Assembly: GCA_946184925.1 (NCBI GenBank)
Contig: CAMHHL010000006.1
Coordinates: forward strand, 1 to 54,969
From: an uncultured Clostridia bacterium
Lineage (GTDB): Bacteria > Bacillota > Clostridia > Oscillospirales > Acutalibacteraceae
Direction of reading: 5' to 3'
DNA: 54,969 nt
Positions 43,872 to 52,991 of this stretch are shown piece by piece (positions within the stretch are counted from its first letter, which is position 1; each line of letters begins with the position of its first letter). The translations under genes and the position numbers were made by a program. The notes under the pieces were generated by a model. That model was given only the letters and a program-made list of their open reading frames with translations. It did not search any database and was not told the origin of the DNA.

Positions 43872-45947
43872 TTATGTATTTGCCTCTCCTTCTGCAAGAG
43901 AGAGTCTCGGGTTTCCGTTATCCCATGAGAAGTATATGCGGTAAACGGTTTTTGCTTTAAGTCCGGTCAAAATAACATTTTCCTGATGATTGTTATCACT
44001 GCCGAGTGTATAGCTGCCTCCGACATTAAGTCTTTTGTCGGCATCCTTATAGGCGCCATACCATGTATTATTATAGCACAATTTGCATTCGTAATTACCT
44101 GCTGCCTTGCAGTAAAGCTTGCAAACCATATTGGAGGATGACGTTCCGTTAAATGCGTTACCGCTTCTGCCGCTGTACTCGCCGCCGTATGCGAAACGAG
44201 TCTTTTTCCACGCGTTATTTGTGGAAATGTTAGAATAAAGATATGTGTTAGAGTTGCTGTAGCTCGGCATTTTGGTTGACCAGTCGGATTTTGACGGATT
44301 CGTGTGGAACCATGTCAATGTTGCCATATCAAATGTTCCATCCTCTAGTCCGATTGACTGACCTTGCTCGTTGGTAAGCCATAAGTCCTGAGTCTGATAC
44401 TCTTGGTTTTGACCTGTTACCAAATCACCGTCATTGAAAATAACTCTGTCATAATCCGAGTTATATAAGAAGGCGTGTGCATCCAGACTTTGGGAGCTGG
44501 TTTTCGTTTTCATTTTTGATTTAAGCTTAACTCCCGGCCAGTCTGCATTCTTGACAACCTTATCGTTGATTCCGGTGCCATGTACACTTGCGCTGTCCCA
44601 CATATAATCATAGACATTTGTAAAGAATGTAGAATTTACGAAGTATACGCCGTTAACCTCACTGTCATCGTCCCATGTTCCGAAATCCTCAGTGTAAACA
44701 CTGTAGGTCTCGTTATGGAAAGTATCCGGGAACGCGGTTTCCCAATAGTTCCAGCACCCTTGGCTCTTACCGTTTGAGGTGTAGGTTACACCGCCCGAAC
44801 CGCTGGAGTCACATCTGAAGAATACCGCGCCCGCGCCGTTGTAAACGGCAGGAATATCGCAATAATACTTTTTGTAGCCGTCGGTGGTTGTTCCGTCGGC
44901 AGTCATCTGATACTTTGTGGACAAATCATCCTTTAATCCCCAGTAGAGCTTTGCGGAATGAGTAGTCAGCCACTGAGCGCTGTCATAACCCTCAAGTGCA
45001 AGAGTTCTGTCAATAACATAAATTCTTCTCGTCTTAGCCCATGATGAGGTGAGCTGGAAGTTGATGTTGCTGAGGTCGTAGGATTTTACATTGCCGTTAT
45101 TGTATTCAAACCAAATCTTGATTGTAACAACCTTCGTCTGTCCCTTGGGAACCGTGAAAAGGGTGTTGCAGTAGAGATTATCGTTTGTTTTATTCTGGTT
45201 AAGACCGGCGCCCGTGGTCTGGGTATCGGTGTTGTTGTAGGTTTTGTCGGCGTTCGAGATGTCGTAGTAGGCATATGTTTCTACACATCTTCCCTGTTCG
45301 GTAATCACCGCGCCGTTGTTGATTTTTTTGTATTTTCCGTTTGCATTGTAAGCGTAAACCGAGGTCGCGCCGTCAACCGTGACGGACATACGCATATAGG
45401 AATCCGTTCCGCTCGAATTAATATCATGGAACGGGTTGATGTCCTTGCTGTCGTTTGTTCCGGTACCGTCCTGCAGGTTGAAATAGCGAGTTGCTGAATC
45501 ATATCTCTGCAGCCAGTATGATGTATTGGCTGTGGGCGAGCTCACGCGGAATGTCGCCTGGAGATAGTTGACGTTCGCGTCATCCTTGGTTCCGAGACGG
45601 AAGTTGTCGCCGCTTCGTGTGGAGTTTTCCTTGGGGAAGTAGAAGGTCTCGCCGTCAGAGTAACAGGGGGAGAGGTGCATCTCGCCGCCTTCGTTGAAGT
45701 AGTCCTCGAGCTTGATTCCGCCTTCAACGTCATTCTGAACAATGTTAGCGGTGTCCTTGAGAACTTTACCGCGAATTTTGTAAGGAGTTTCCTGACCGGT
45801 GTCAGAATTGAACTCAACCTTGGAAACCTCTTCAATCCAGCTGTAGGTTGCGCCCACAGTGGTGAGCATAACAAGGACGAGTGCCACTACGCACAGTATT
45901 AAGTTTTTTCTGCCGATTCTTTTTTTGATGTTAAAGGATCTTTTCAT
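43872..45947 (-). CDS. SipW-class secreted protein with starch-binding-like modules, 691 residues
   Basis: The leader VLVMLTTVGATYSWIEE matches TasA/camelysin-type signals. The first 300 residues share strand order with the other cluster proteins, including VTIKIWFEYNNGN, the equivalent of their IWLEGTD segment. The middle (about 310-640) looks like carbohydrate-binding modules: VYFVNSTFFTNVYDYMWDS then ADWPGVKLK is the CBM26 (starch-binding) style, and AKLYWGLKDD with a GCWNYWE region is a related unit. So this cluster may put sugar-binding modules onto a cell-surface filament. ATG at 45947 with GGGAGGTG. Confidence 0.8.
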   Translation of the reverse strand: MKRSFNIKKRIGRKNLILCVVALVLVMLTTVGATYSWIEEVSKVEFNSDTGQETPYKIRGKVLKDTANIVQNDVEGGIKLEDYFNEGGEMHLSPCYSDGETFYFPKENSTRSGDNFRLGTKDDANVNYLQATFRVSSPTANTSYWLQRYDSATRYFNLQDGTGTNDSKDINPFHDINSSGTDSYMRMSVTVDGATSVYAYNANGKYKKINNGAVITEQGRCVETYAYYDISNADKTYNNTDTQTTGAGLNQNKTNDNLYCNTLFTVPKGQTKVVTIKIWFEYNNGNVKSYDLSNINFQLTSSWAKTRRIYVIDRTLALEGYDSAQWLTTHSAKLYWGLKDDLSTKYQMTADGTTTDGYKKYYCDIPAVYNGAGAVFFRCDSSGSGGVTYTSNGKSQGCWNYWETAFPDTFHNETYSVYTEDFGTWDDDSEVNGVYFVNSTFFTNVYDYMWDSASVHGTGINDKVVKNADWPGVKLKSKMKTKTSSQSLDAHAFLYNSDYDRVIFNDGDLVTGQNQEYQTQDLWLTNEQGQSIGLEDGTFDMATLTWFHTNPSKSDWSTKMPSYSNSNTYLYSNISTNNAWKKTRFAYGGEYSGRSGNAFNGTSSSNMVCKLYCKAAGNYECKLCYNNTWYGAYKDADKRLNVGGSYTLGSDNNHQENVILTGLKAKTVYRIYFSWDNGNPRLSLAEGEANT

Positions 45948-45970
45948 AGTGACACCTCCCTTGAATTTTA

Positions 45971-47278
45971 TTAGAAGTCATCGCCGTCGCCGTTTCCGCC
46001 GCTGTCGTGTCCGCCGCCGTCGCTGTCGCCGAGCGGTCTCCAGTAACCTGTGCAGCTGCCGACTGACGATGTATTCAGTTGCTTGGCGATATATTGCCTG
46101 TTTGCTCCGCGGTCGTATGTAAACTTTGAATGGTCATAATAATCTACACAGAATGTATATGTCGGAGCCTCGGAGTTGGATGTCGGGGGACGAAGCTTGA
46201 ATGTAATCTTGTTCGTCATATCACCCGGGATGTTACAAGCCCACTCGTCTGTGCTTTCGTGGTACTTGTACATATTGAAGTCTGTAACGTCGGTCGCATC
46301 GGTTGAGTTCTCGTAGTGAAGCTCGAGGCTGTACTTCTGAGACAAAAGCTCCTGAACCTTGCCGCCTGTGGTTTCGTCCTTGAATCGGATGGTCTGAGTC
46401 TTATCCCATGAGGTTGTGAACGCAAGATGCAGGCTGATGTCGGAATCCTTGACCTTATCTGTGCACTTAGGATCGGTGCCCTCAAGCCAGATAATGATTT
46501 TAATCTTAGTTTCGACGCCCTTGCTGAGAGTTGCGATAGGCTTTCCGCCGAAGGCATACTCGCTGAACGCGTGGGCAGTCTGGGGAGAATTGGCGATATA
46601 TGCGCCGGTTGTACGGTCAACGTCCGCAACCGCGGCAGATGTCACGGTTCTGTCGAGCGGGTTGAAAACAACCGGAGTATTGGGGCTGCCGTCCTCATTG
46701 GTCGAAGCCCAAATCGCCATTCTAAGAGGAGCCGCCTTTGTAGTTGAAAACTGTGAGTCGGGCTCTCCGTCACGCTTGACCTCGAGCCTTGTCTTTGGCT
46801 TGCTCTCTCCGTTATCATCTACGAGGGTGTCGTCGATGTATATCGCTGTATGATTTTGCTGCGCCGTGAGCGAAGCGTCAATCTGAATATAGTTGAAGTT
46901 TTTGTCGCCAACCGTCGAGCTGCGGAAGGTCATCTGGCTTGTCGTGCTCGAAAAGTCGGAGCCGTCCGTCGGGAAGAATAAGTTCCGTCCGTCAACAGAG
47001 GATGCGGGAATCAGGTACTTGTTAACAGTGTTGAAGTGAAGGTCGCTGGTACCGCTGTCGTTAACGCGTAAGCCCTTTGTACAGTCGAGGCTGTAGTTGA
47101 GGAACTCGAGCGTGGCGTCCTTCGCGGTATACCACGCAAATGTGGTAGAAATCATTGTGACAATTGCGAGAATAAGCGCGACAAAGGACAAGGTCAGATG
47201 AGTGCGGCGACCTTTGGTAGCCTTTGCGAGCACATCAAGTTTTCCCGGTGTTTTTGTCGCATGTCTCAGTTTTGCCAT
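45971..47278 (-). CDS. SipW-class secreted filament-like protein, 435 residues
   Basis: The leader VTMISTTFAWYTAKDA is of SipW type, preceded by a long basic N-region (about 30 residues). The mature domain carries KIIIWLEGTDPKCTDK (about 260-275), which aligns with IWxEGTD or YLDGQDSDC in two other proteins of this cluster. The tail is Asp/Gly-rich (GDSDGGGHDSGGNGDGDDF) and might bind calcium. ATG at 47278 chosen for its GAGGTGGG upstream; the frame is open five codons further. Probably a structural subunit. Confidence 0.78.
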   Translation of the reverse strand: MAKLRHATKTPGKLDVLAKATKGRRTHLTLSFVALILAIVTMISTTFAWYTAKDATLEFLNYSLDCTKGLRVNDSGTSDLHFNTVNKYLIPASSVDGRNLFFPTDGSDFSSTTSQMTFRSSTVGDKNFNYIQIDASLTAQQNHTAIYIDDTLVDDNGESKPKTRLEVKRDGEPDSQFSTTKAAPLRMAIWASTNEDGSPNTPVVFNPLDRTVTSAAVADVDRTTGAYIANSPQTAHAFSEYAFGGKPIATLSKGVETKIKIIIWLEGTDPKCTDKVKDSDISLHLAFTTSWDKTQTIRFKDETTGGKVQELLSQKYSLELHYENSTDATDVTDFNMYKYHESTDEWACNIPGDMTNKITFKLRPPTSNSEAPTYTFCVDYYDHSKFTYDRGANRQYIAKQLNTSSVGSCTGYWRPLGDSDGGGHDSGGNGDGDDF

Positions 47279-47308
47279 AAATTCCCACCTCACTTTCTGC
47301 TGTTAATC

Positions 47309-48541
47309 TTATAAGCCGAACTTCATGTTCAACCGGAACTGACCGCCGTCCATAGCGCGTCGCGCCTCCGAGTCGGTACCTTCAATCCAGACTTTTAATG
47401 TAATCTTATAAACATAGTAGCTGTCTGTCGAAGCGTCATCCCTGAGGGATGTTTTGCGCATAGTCTGCGCCAGAGCCTTGTTGCCGTCGGACATATTGCC
47501 GATTGTTACATCGTGACCGAGCGGCATTGCGCCTACGCTGTTAAATGAGCCTGTGGAGGTTGAGGCGCCGTTATCGGTAACGAGGCTGATTTCGCTGTTC
47601 TCGTTTTTATAATACTCGTGCTTATAGGTGATTTCCGATATTCTTTTATGGTTGCTGTTCTCTGTCGTAGAGCTTCCGGTGATGCCTGTGTTAATCGTCC
47701 AGGCGTCCCAGTTGTTCTCGTTGTCGGGATAAACATCAAGGTAAATATCGGGACGAGGCACCCACATCAGCTGGCGTTCCTCGGTTCCTCGCGTACAGGT
47801 CGGAGCGTTTTCGGCGTCAGTCCTAACACGCATTTTTGTAACATCGTCGGGATCATTCTCCCATTGCTGGTTAATAGTGTTTGCGGGCTGGGCAATTATC
47901 GCAACGCGCATTGCTCCGACAAGAGCGTCAACGTTGAAATTACCGTAAGCACTCTTCTTTTCCTCGCTCGGGGCAACTGAAAGACTTGTGCCGTTTTTCT
48001 CTGTTTCCGAAAGCAGAATTGACTCGGGAGCCAGTGTGAAGGTTTCGTTGCTGGAGCGTAGATAGAACTCATGCTTGATATACTGATACTCCGGAGCGTC
48101 CTTGTCGGGATTGAGCTCATGCTCTCTTTCCGACTCGAGCTGGGACACGGCATTCGAACATGAACCGTTGAGGTTGACAATCTTGCCGGTTGTTTTGGCT
48201 TCGTTTTTATCCTTGATAACGCTGAAGTCCGGAACAATCAGGTTCATTCCGTCGCCGGTACAATCCTTGGCAAGTGTGTAAGGTCCGTTAAAGCTCAAAT
48301 CGCTTGTAAACTCGCCGGGACCTTCCTTAACCAATGTACCCTCACTGTCATAGGTTTTAATACACTCCGCAAGGCTTATCTCGTTAGGAGCCTTTGAGGC
48401 TACGCTGATGCCGCCGGCTTCTGCTTCGGGATTTCCCGCAAACCACGCCCAGACGGCAAGGATAATCACGGCAAGCATGACAAGCATCATTATTAAATTT
48501 TTACTGAAAATAAGACGCCTGTGCGATGTTGCGTGTTTCAT
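47309..48541 (-). CDS. SipW-class secreted filament-like protein, 410 residues
   Basis: The leader AVIILAVWAWFAGNPEAEAGGIS nearly matches the AWFTANPNAEAHGIS of the 264-residue protein at the start of the cluster, followed by a mature domain with the same TLKVWIEGTDSEARRAMDGG close to its C-terminus and a final strand FRLNMKFGL. It starts three bases after the stop of the coiled-coil protein gene, with AGAGG before its ATG. Paralogue, probably the minor subunit or a cap of the same polymer. Confidence 0.8.
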   Translation of the reverse strand: MKHATSHRRLIFSKNLIMMLVMLAVIILAVWAWFAGNPEAEAGGISVASKAPNEISLAECIKTYDSEGTLVKEGPGEFTSDLSFNGPYTLAKDCTGDGMNLIVPDFSVIKDKNEAKTTGKIVNLNGSCSNAVSQLESEREHELNPDKDAPEYQYIKHEFYLRSSNETFTLAPESILLSETEKNGTSLSVAPSEEKKSAYGNFNVDALVGAMRVAIIAQPANTINQQWENDPDDVTKMRVRTDAENAPTCTRGTEERQLMWVPRPDIYLDVYPDNENNWDAWTINTGITGSSTTENSNHKRISEITYKHEYYKNENSEISLVTDNGASTSTGSFNSVGAMPLGHDVTIGNMSDGNKALAQTMRKTSLRDDASTDSYYVYKITLKVWIEGTDSEARRAMDGGQFRLNMKFGL

Positions 48542-48544
48542 AGC

Positions 48545-51097
48545 TTAACCTCTGTAAAAATAGATTCCTACTACGGATTTGCCGCCCTTCTGAGCCTTGT
48601 TATGGAAAATCTGGGCTGAACCTACGCCTGCTTCACCGCGTATTTCCTCGGCGAAATTGGTCATGAAGGTTCGCTCCATTGTTTTGTATGTTACATAAAT
48701 GCAGGACTTGTCGGACTTGTGAAGATGCTCGACAATGAGCGGCTTGCAGACCTCTATATCACTTGCGCCGCGGAAGTTTTTGATGACCTCGAGGCGGTTG
48801 TGAGTGCCTGAGCAAAGCGTAATCTTCTTGCTGTCCTTGATGACAAAGAGACAACGGATGTCGTTTGCGTTCGGGAGCATGCTGAGGTTCTGTCCCGAAT
48901 TAACGAGAACAAACGACTTGAGCGCCTGCACGCCGAGAGCACCTGTTGTGAAATCGAACTTGAACAGTCCGTCGTTGCCGCGGTCGAGCTTGAGCTCCTT
49001 CTTGTACATCGCGGCAGTTTCGTTGGCTTTCTTAGCGGCCTTCTTCGCCTCTGCCTGAGCCTTCGCGACTTCCTTCTTTATCTCGTCCTTCGCCTTCTTG
49101 TCGGCTTCCTTCTGGGCAGCCTTTACGCGGGCGTCGGCATCCTTCTGAATTCTTGTCTTTTCGTTTTCCTTCTGCTTGTCGAGCTTATCCATGGCAGATT
49201 TGTGCTCGGCGTTAAGCTTTTGGATATCATTCTCGTGAGCGGCTTTGAGTTGTGCCCTCTCGCTCTCGAACATTGTATTGAGCTCATCGACGTGACTGCG
49301 GTGAGACTGCTTTTCAGCCTCGACCTCGTCCTTGTGAGCCTGGCGCTCATTGGCAAGATCCTGAGAAAGCTCTGCAACCTGAGCGTTGAGGCTGCCGATT
49401 GTCGAGGTTTGCTCGGCAATTGTTGCGTCACGCTGCTCGAGTGTGGCTGTGAGCTCGGAGATGTTCTGCTTTGCGGAAGCAATTTCGCCCTCGAGACCTG
49501 CGATAGTCGCAAGCTGAGCCGCGATGGTTGCCTCGTGCTTTGCGATTGTCTCCTTCTGCTGAGCGTTCTCGGCTTCGAGGTCGGCAACGCGCGCTTCGAG
49601 CTGAGCCTTTGTAGCCTCTAACTCGGCAACATATTTTTCGAGCTCCTCAATGCGAGCTTTCTGCTGAGCGACGATTTCCTCGAGCTCGGCGATGCGCGCC
49701 TTCTGCTCCTCGATAATCTGCTCGAGCTCGGCAATCTTGGCTTCGAGTTCAGCCTTAATCTTTTCAAGCTCGGCAACCTTGGCTTCGAGAGCAGCAACCT
49801 GAGCCTCGAGCTCGGCGATGCGCTCCTCAAGCTCCTTGACCTTTGCTTCGAGCTCGGCAATGCGCTCCTTCGCCTTGATGAGTTCAGCCTTGAGCTTCTG
49901 AACCTCGTCGCGGAGCTGCTTGACCTGATCCTCGAGAGCCTTGATGGAGCTCTTGAGGGATTCAATCTGCTTGTCGCGCTTCTCAATCTCACGTTTGAGA
50001 GAAGCTATCTCAGCCTTCTGGTCGCGGATGATTTTCTCACGCTCGCGGATTTCCTGAAGGCGGATTTTCATTTCTTCCTTGCGGATGTTTTCAATGAGAG
50101 CCGCTGTCTCGGAGTCGCCGGCTGCGCCGCGCGTCCTCTTCTGATCCTGATAACGCTCCTCGAGCATTTTTCTGAGGGCAGGGTTCAGGGAAATCGCAAG
50201 CATGAAATGCTGGAAACCAACCGAGAAGTAAAGTCCCTTCTTTACTTCATCGTCCATATTACCCGTAAAGTCACGACCGACAATCTCGTAGCCGGGCTTG
50301 TTGTAGGCATAGAGATAGTTGAAAAGGTCAAGTCCCGCCTTGTAGTTCGGGTTTTTGGTCATAAGGTTTGTGCGGTTGATTGGGGGTTTTACGCGGATAC
50401 ACTTCTTGAGCGCCTGCATCATATCGGTATTGAGGAAGCTGTTGAGCTTCTCGCGGATACGACGTACACGGTCAAAGTCCGAGAGCTTCTCAAAATCCTT
50501 GATGTTGAGGTCGTCAGCCTTGGCGTCCTTAACTTCGTTCGAGTACTCCAGCTTGAACGTCATATGCTGATTGTTCATCACCATATCACGATCCATGACT
50601 ACCTTGTTGTAGGTGTCGGTGGGAGCGTCTACCATTTTGCGGTATTTATCCGCAACGAAGTCGAGCGCATTTTCAATAAGTGTAATGAGGAAGCGGTTTT
50701 CGTAGGTTTCAAAGCTGTCCTCACGCTCAATGGTGAGAACCTTGTTCGGGGTAACCTTGCCGTCCTTGTCTATGTTGTCAATGAAGTTTGTGTGCTGGAT
50801 TAGGTGCTTTACGGAATCCTTGTTGATAATCTTAGCCTTATCAATTCGGTAAATCTCGTTGTTCTCGACGATGAAGCGGCGCTGCTCGTCGATAGCACGC
50901 TCAATATACGGAAGGGTGTCCTCAATCGCGGTAACCCATTCCATGTCGATGACCTTTTCATGGAGCTTACCGGAGAGGACATCCTCTCCCTTGTCAGCAT
51001 CCTCCATGTTGGTCATCAGGTAGTTCGCGGTAAAGTCTGTAGCGAGGTGTTTTTGCATATATTTGTAGGAACGATAATACTGGTCAAAATTTTCCAA
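48545..51097 (-). CDS. DUF2357-like protein with very long coiled coil; partner of the McrB-like ATPase
   Basis: 850 residues. N-terminal domain (about 1-330) contains LTIEREDSFETYENRFLITL (about 120-139), the ENRF-type motif of DUF2357/McrC-like proteins. Residues about 336-700 are continuous heptad coiled coil (ELEAKVKELEERIAELEA and variants), roughly 50 nm if fully extended, ending in Lys/Ala-rich helix. A 145-residue C-terminal domain (LFVIKDSKKITLCSG, IYVTYKTMERTF) is not recognised. No PD-(D/E)xK nuclease is evident, unlike McrC. No signal peptide. The start codon is a TTG at 51097 with AGGTG upstream; the next in-frame ATG is 13 codons in. Gene lies 84 nt after the AAA+ gene. Confidence 0.82.
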   Translation of the reverse strand: MENFDQYYRSYKYMQKHLATDFTANYLMTNMEDADKGEDVLSGKLHEKVIDMEWVTAIEDTLPYIERAIDEQRRFIVENNEIYRIDKAKIINKDSVKHLIQHTNFIDNIDKDGKVTPNKVLTIEREDSFETYENRFLITLIENALDFVADKYRKMVDAPTDTYNKVVMDRDMVMNNQHMTFKLEYSNEVKDAKADDLNIKDFEKLSDFDRVRRIREKLNSFLNTDMMQALKKCIRVKPPINRTNLMTKNPNYKAGLDLFNYLYAYNKPGYEIVGRDFTGNMDDEVKKGLYFSVGFQHFMLAISLNPALRKMLEERYQDQKRTRGAAGDSETAALIENIRKEEMKIRLQEIREREKIIRDQKAEIASLKREIEKRDKQIESLKSSIKALEDQVKQLRDEVQKLKAELIKAKERIAELEAKVKELEERIAELEAQVAALEAKVAELEKIKAELEAKIAELEQIIEEQKARIAELEEIVAQQKARIEELEKYVAELEATKAQLEARVADLEAENAQQKETIAKHEATIAAQLATIAGLEGEIASAKQNISELTATLEQRDATIAEQTSTIGSLNAQVAELSQDLANERQAHKDEVEAEKQSHRSHVDELNTMFESERAQLKAAHENDIQKLNAEHKSAMDKLDKQKENEKTRIQKDADARVKAAQKEADKKAKDEIKKEVAKAQAEAKKAAKKANETAAMYKKELKLDRGNDGLFKFDFTTGALGVQALKSFVLVNSGQNLSMLPNANDIRCLFVIKDSKKITLCSGTHNRLEVIKNFRGASDIEVCKPLIVEHLHKSDKSCIYVTYKTMERTFMTNFAEEIRGEAGVGSAQIFHNKAQKGGKSVVGIYFYRG

Positions 51098-51181
51098 AAC
51101 AACTTCACCTCTCTTTTATTAAAACGCTTTAAACACCTTATGGGACGCCTGAGATTTTGACGTCCCGTAAGTAAATGCAGA

Positions 51182-52711
51182 TTATGCCAGCTTCTTGAGC
51201 ATGAGGAGGTAATCCTTGCACTCGCCCATGTTCTCTTCGCCGAATAATTCATCCATGTATGCTATCAGACCGTCAATTTCGTCGCGGATGTAAGAGAGGT
51301 TAAGTGCCTCAAACTTACGCAGAACCTTGCGCGCGAGGATATAGTCGAGACCGTCGATTTCGGTTCCGCCGGTTCCGACATACGCGGGAACATAGTCCTT
51401 AATCTGCTTCATAATACGGTTACCGAAAGCAACGCGGAAATGAGCGATTACGTAGTCGTCAACGAGAGCAAGCTTGTTGAGAAGCTCGTCGGAAATCGGG
51501 TTCTCGGCCTTTGCCTGGTTGAGGATATCCTCGAAGTGATGGTAGTTGATAACAACCGGAGGTGTGTCAGGCGCTTCAAAGGCGACACCCTTGGTGTCGA
51601 TGTTGATAGGCATAGCTCGGTCGTATACCTTATCTGTAACAGCGAATGTGGAGTCATCGTTGTTGATTGTACCGCAATACCACATGTTGGGCGGTACGGT
51701 GAATTTACCCTTGTGGAGCTGCTTCGGGTCGTTCTTCCACTGTGAAGGAACGAGGTCAACAACCCACTCGTCTCTCCTCGGCATTTCGAGAATGGAGAGC
51801 ATCTCGGCGAAGTAGTACTCAACACGCGCGATGTTCATCTCATCGAGGATTACAAGGTAAACGTTCTCATTATAGTTAGCCTCGTACATAGCGCGGAGAA
51901 GCTCGGTCTCGTTGTACTTCTTTGTAAATTCATTGAAGTAGCCGAAGAGCTCGGAGCGGTCACGCCATGAAGGCTGTACCGGGGTAATTACGGAGTCGTT
52001 GCAGACATACTTACCGAAAGCGTAGGCAAGTGATGTTTTACCTGTACCGGAAATACCCTGGAGGACGATAAGTCTTGTTGATGCAAACGCCGAAACAAAG
52101 CGGCGAATCATTGAAATATCATAGTAAAGACCAAGTCTGGAGCAAGCAAAAAGTCTGAAACGGTCGCAGAACTCGGGAAGAGTAATGTCGTTGTCATACT
52201 CGGGCGGCTGATAGTTTGCCCATTCCTCGTCGAGCTGGCAGAGCTTGAGGAAGCGGATTCCGCCCTCGTCGCCGTCGCCCTCTTCACCCTGATTGAGAGT
52301 TTCGAGCTCCTCGCCTGTGAGCTCGGAAATTTCGTTGGGGTTGAGACCAATCTGGCTGACCTTCATGGAGAGGATTTTGTCCTTCTCGAGGTTGAGACGC
52401 ATAACCTCACGGTTGAGAGCCTGAACCTCCTGAACGAGCGAGCCTGTGTCCTTGCGGGCGCGCTTGTTGCGGAAGTATTTCTTTAAGGAAACAACTATTA
52501 AAAATACGAGGAAGCCTAAAACGGCAACCAAAAGCACGATTGCGATAATAGCAACAACCCACGCCAGACCGCCGAGAGAGGTGGTGTAGCGGTTGATGAT
52601 GCTGATGTACTCGGGAATGTTGAACGCACCGAGCATCGTGACAAAACCGGTCCAGAGAGAACCGAAGAATTGTCCTAAAAACTGAAAGAGAAACTTAAAT
52701 ACTGTATCCAT
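51182..52711 (-). CDS. Membrane-anchored McrB-like AAA+ ATPase
   Basis: 509 residues. Starts with an amphipathic or membrane segment (1-35), then a clear membrane helix (about 50-76, WVVAIIAIVLLVAVLGFLVFL), a short coiled coil, and a McrB-type AAA+ domain: Walker A GISGTGKT (219-226), Walker B with the McrB signature VILDEMNIARVEYYF (287-301), and GTINNDDSTFAVTDKVYDRA as the sensor/arginine region. In McrBC the equivalent motor uses GTP; the consensus N-T-A-D is N-N-D-D here. It would sit on the inner face of the membrane and probably remodel or drive its DUF2357 partner. The ATG at 52711 is chosen because AAGGAG lies just upstream. Confidence 0.9.
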   Translation of the reverse strand: MDTVFKFLFQFLGQFFGSLWTGFVTMLGAFNIPEYISIINRYTTSLGGLAWVVAIIAIVLLVAVLGFLVFLIVVSLKKYFRNKRARKDTGSLVQEVQALNREVMRLNLEKDKILSMKVSQIGLNPNEISELTGEELETLNQGEEGDGDEGGIRFLKLCQLDEEWANYQPPEYDNDITLPEFCDRFRLFACSRLGLYYDISMIRRFVSAFASTRLIVLQGISGTGKTSLAYAFGKYVCNDSVITPVQPSWRDRSELFGYFNEFTKKYNETELLRAMYEANYNENVYLVILDEMNIARVEYYFAEMLSILEMPRRDEWVVDLVPSQWKNDPKQLHKGKFTVPPNMWYCGTINNDDSTFAVTDKVYDRAMPINIDTKGVAFEAPDTPPVVINYHHFEDILNQAKAENPISDELLNKLALVDDYVIAHFRVAFGNRIMKQIKDYVPAYVGTGGTEIDGLDYILARKVLRKFEALNLSYIRDEIDGLIAYMDELFGEENMGECKDYLLMLKKLA

Positions 52712-52858
52712 AGTTTTCTCCTTAAAAAAATCTTGTTTAACTGACCGAAAGCTTTCTGACCTCGGCTTTCTTTTAGGCAAGCCTTAACATTTCGGCGTTT
52801 GGCGCCGAACCTCGGATTGAATTGTCAATTTAACATTAGTGGTCGGTTGAAAAATGAT

Positions 52859-52917
52859 TTTGGGGGATAGAAGCCTTAGCCCTATCCTTTTATGGTTAAA
52901 AGGGATTATCCCCCAAA
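52859..52917. promoter_or_regulatory. Large inverted repeat upstream of the AAA+ gene
   Basis: Outer arms TTTGGGGGATA (52859-52869) and TATCCCCCAAA (52907-52917) pair perfectly; an inner hairpin (52884-52891 with 52898-52906) adds pairing. It lies 148 nt before the AAA+ start in a 280-nt gap that also has a small TTCGGC/GCCGAA hairpin near 52791-52809. Candidate attenuator, processing site or internal terminator separating the highly expressed first genes from the rest. Confidence 0.6.
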
Positions 52918-52991
52918 CCGGGTTTTTTATGTGAAAAGCTTATGTAACTTTGGCGGCACTGCTGACATACCGCGCCGTGTTACATACTCCC

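Noticed and set aside
51182..52711. Reading the ATPase and its neighbour as a classical McrBC restriction system
   Set aside because: The ATPase is membrane-anchored, the partner has no visible nuclease, there is no DNA-recognition domain, and the surroundings are secretion genes.
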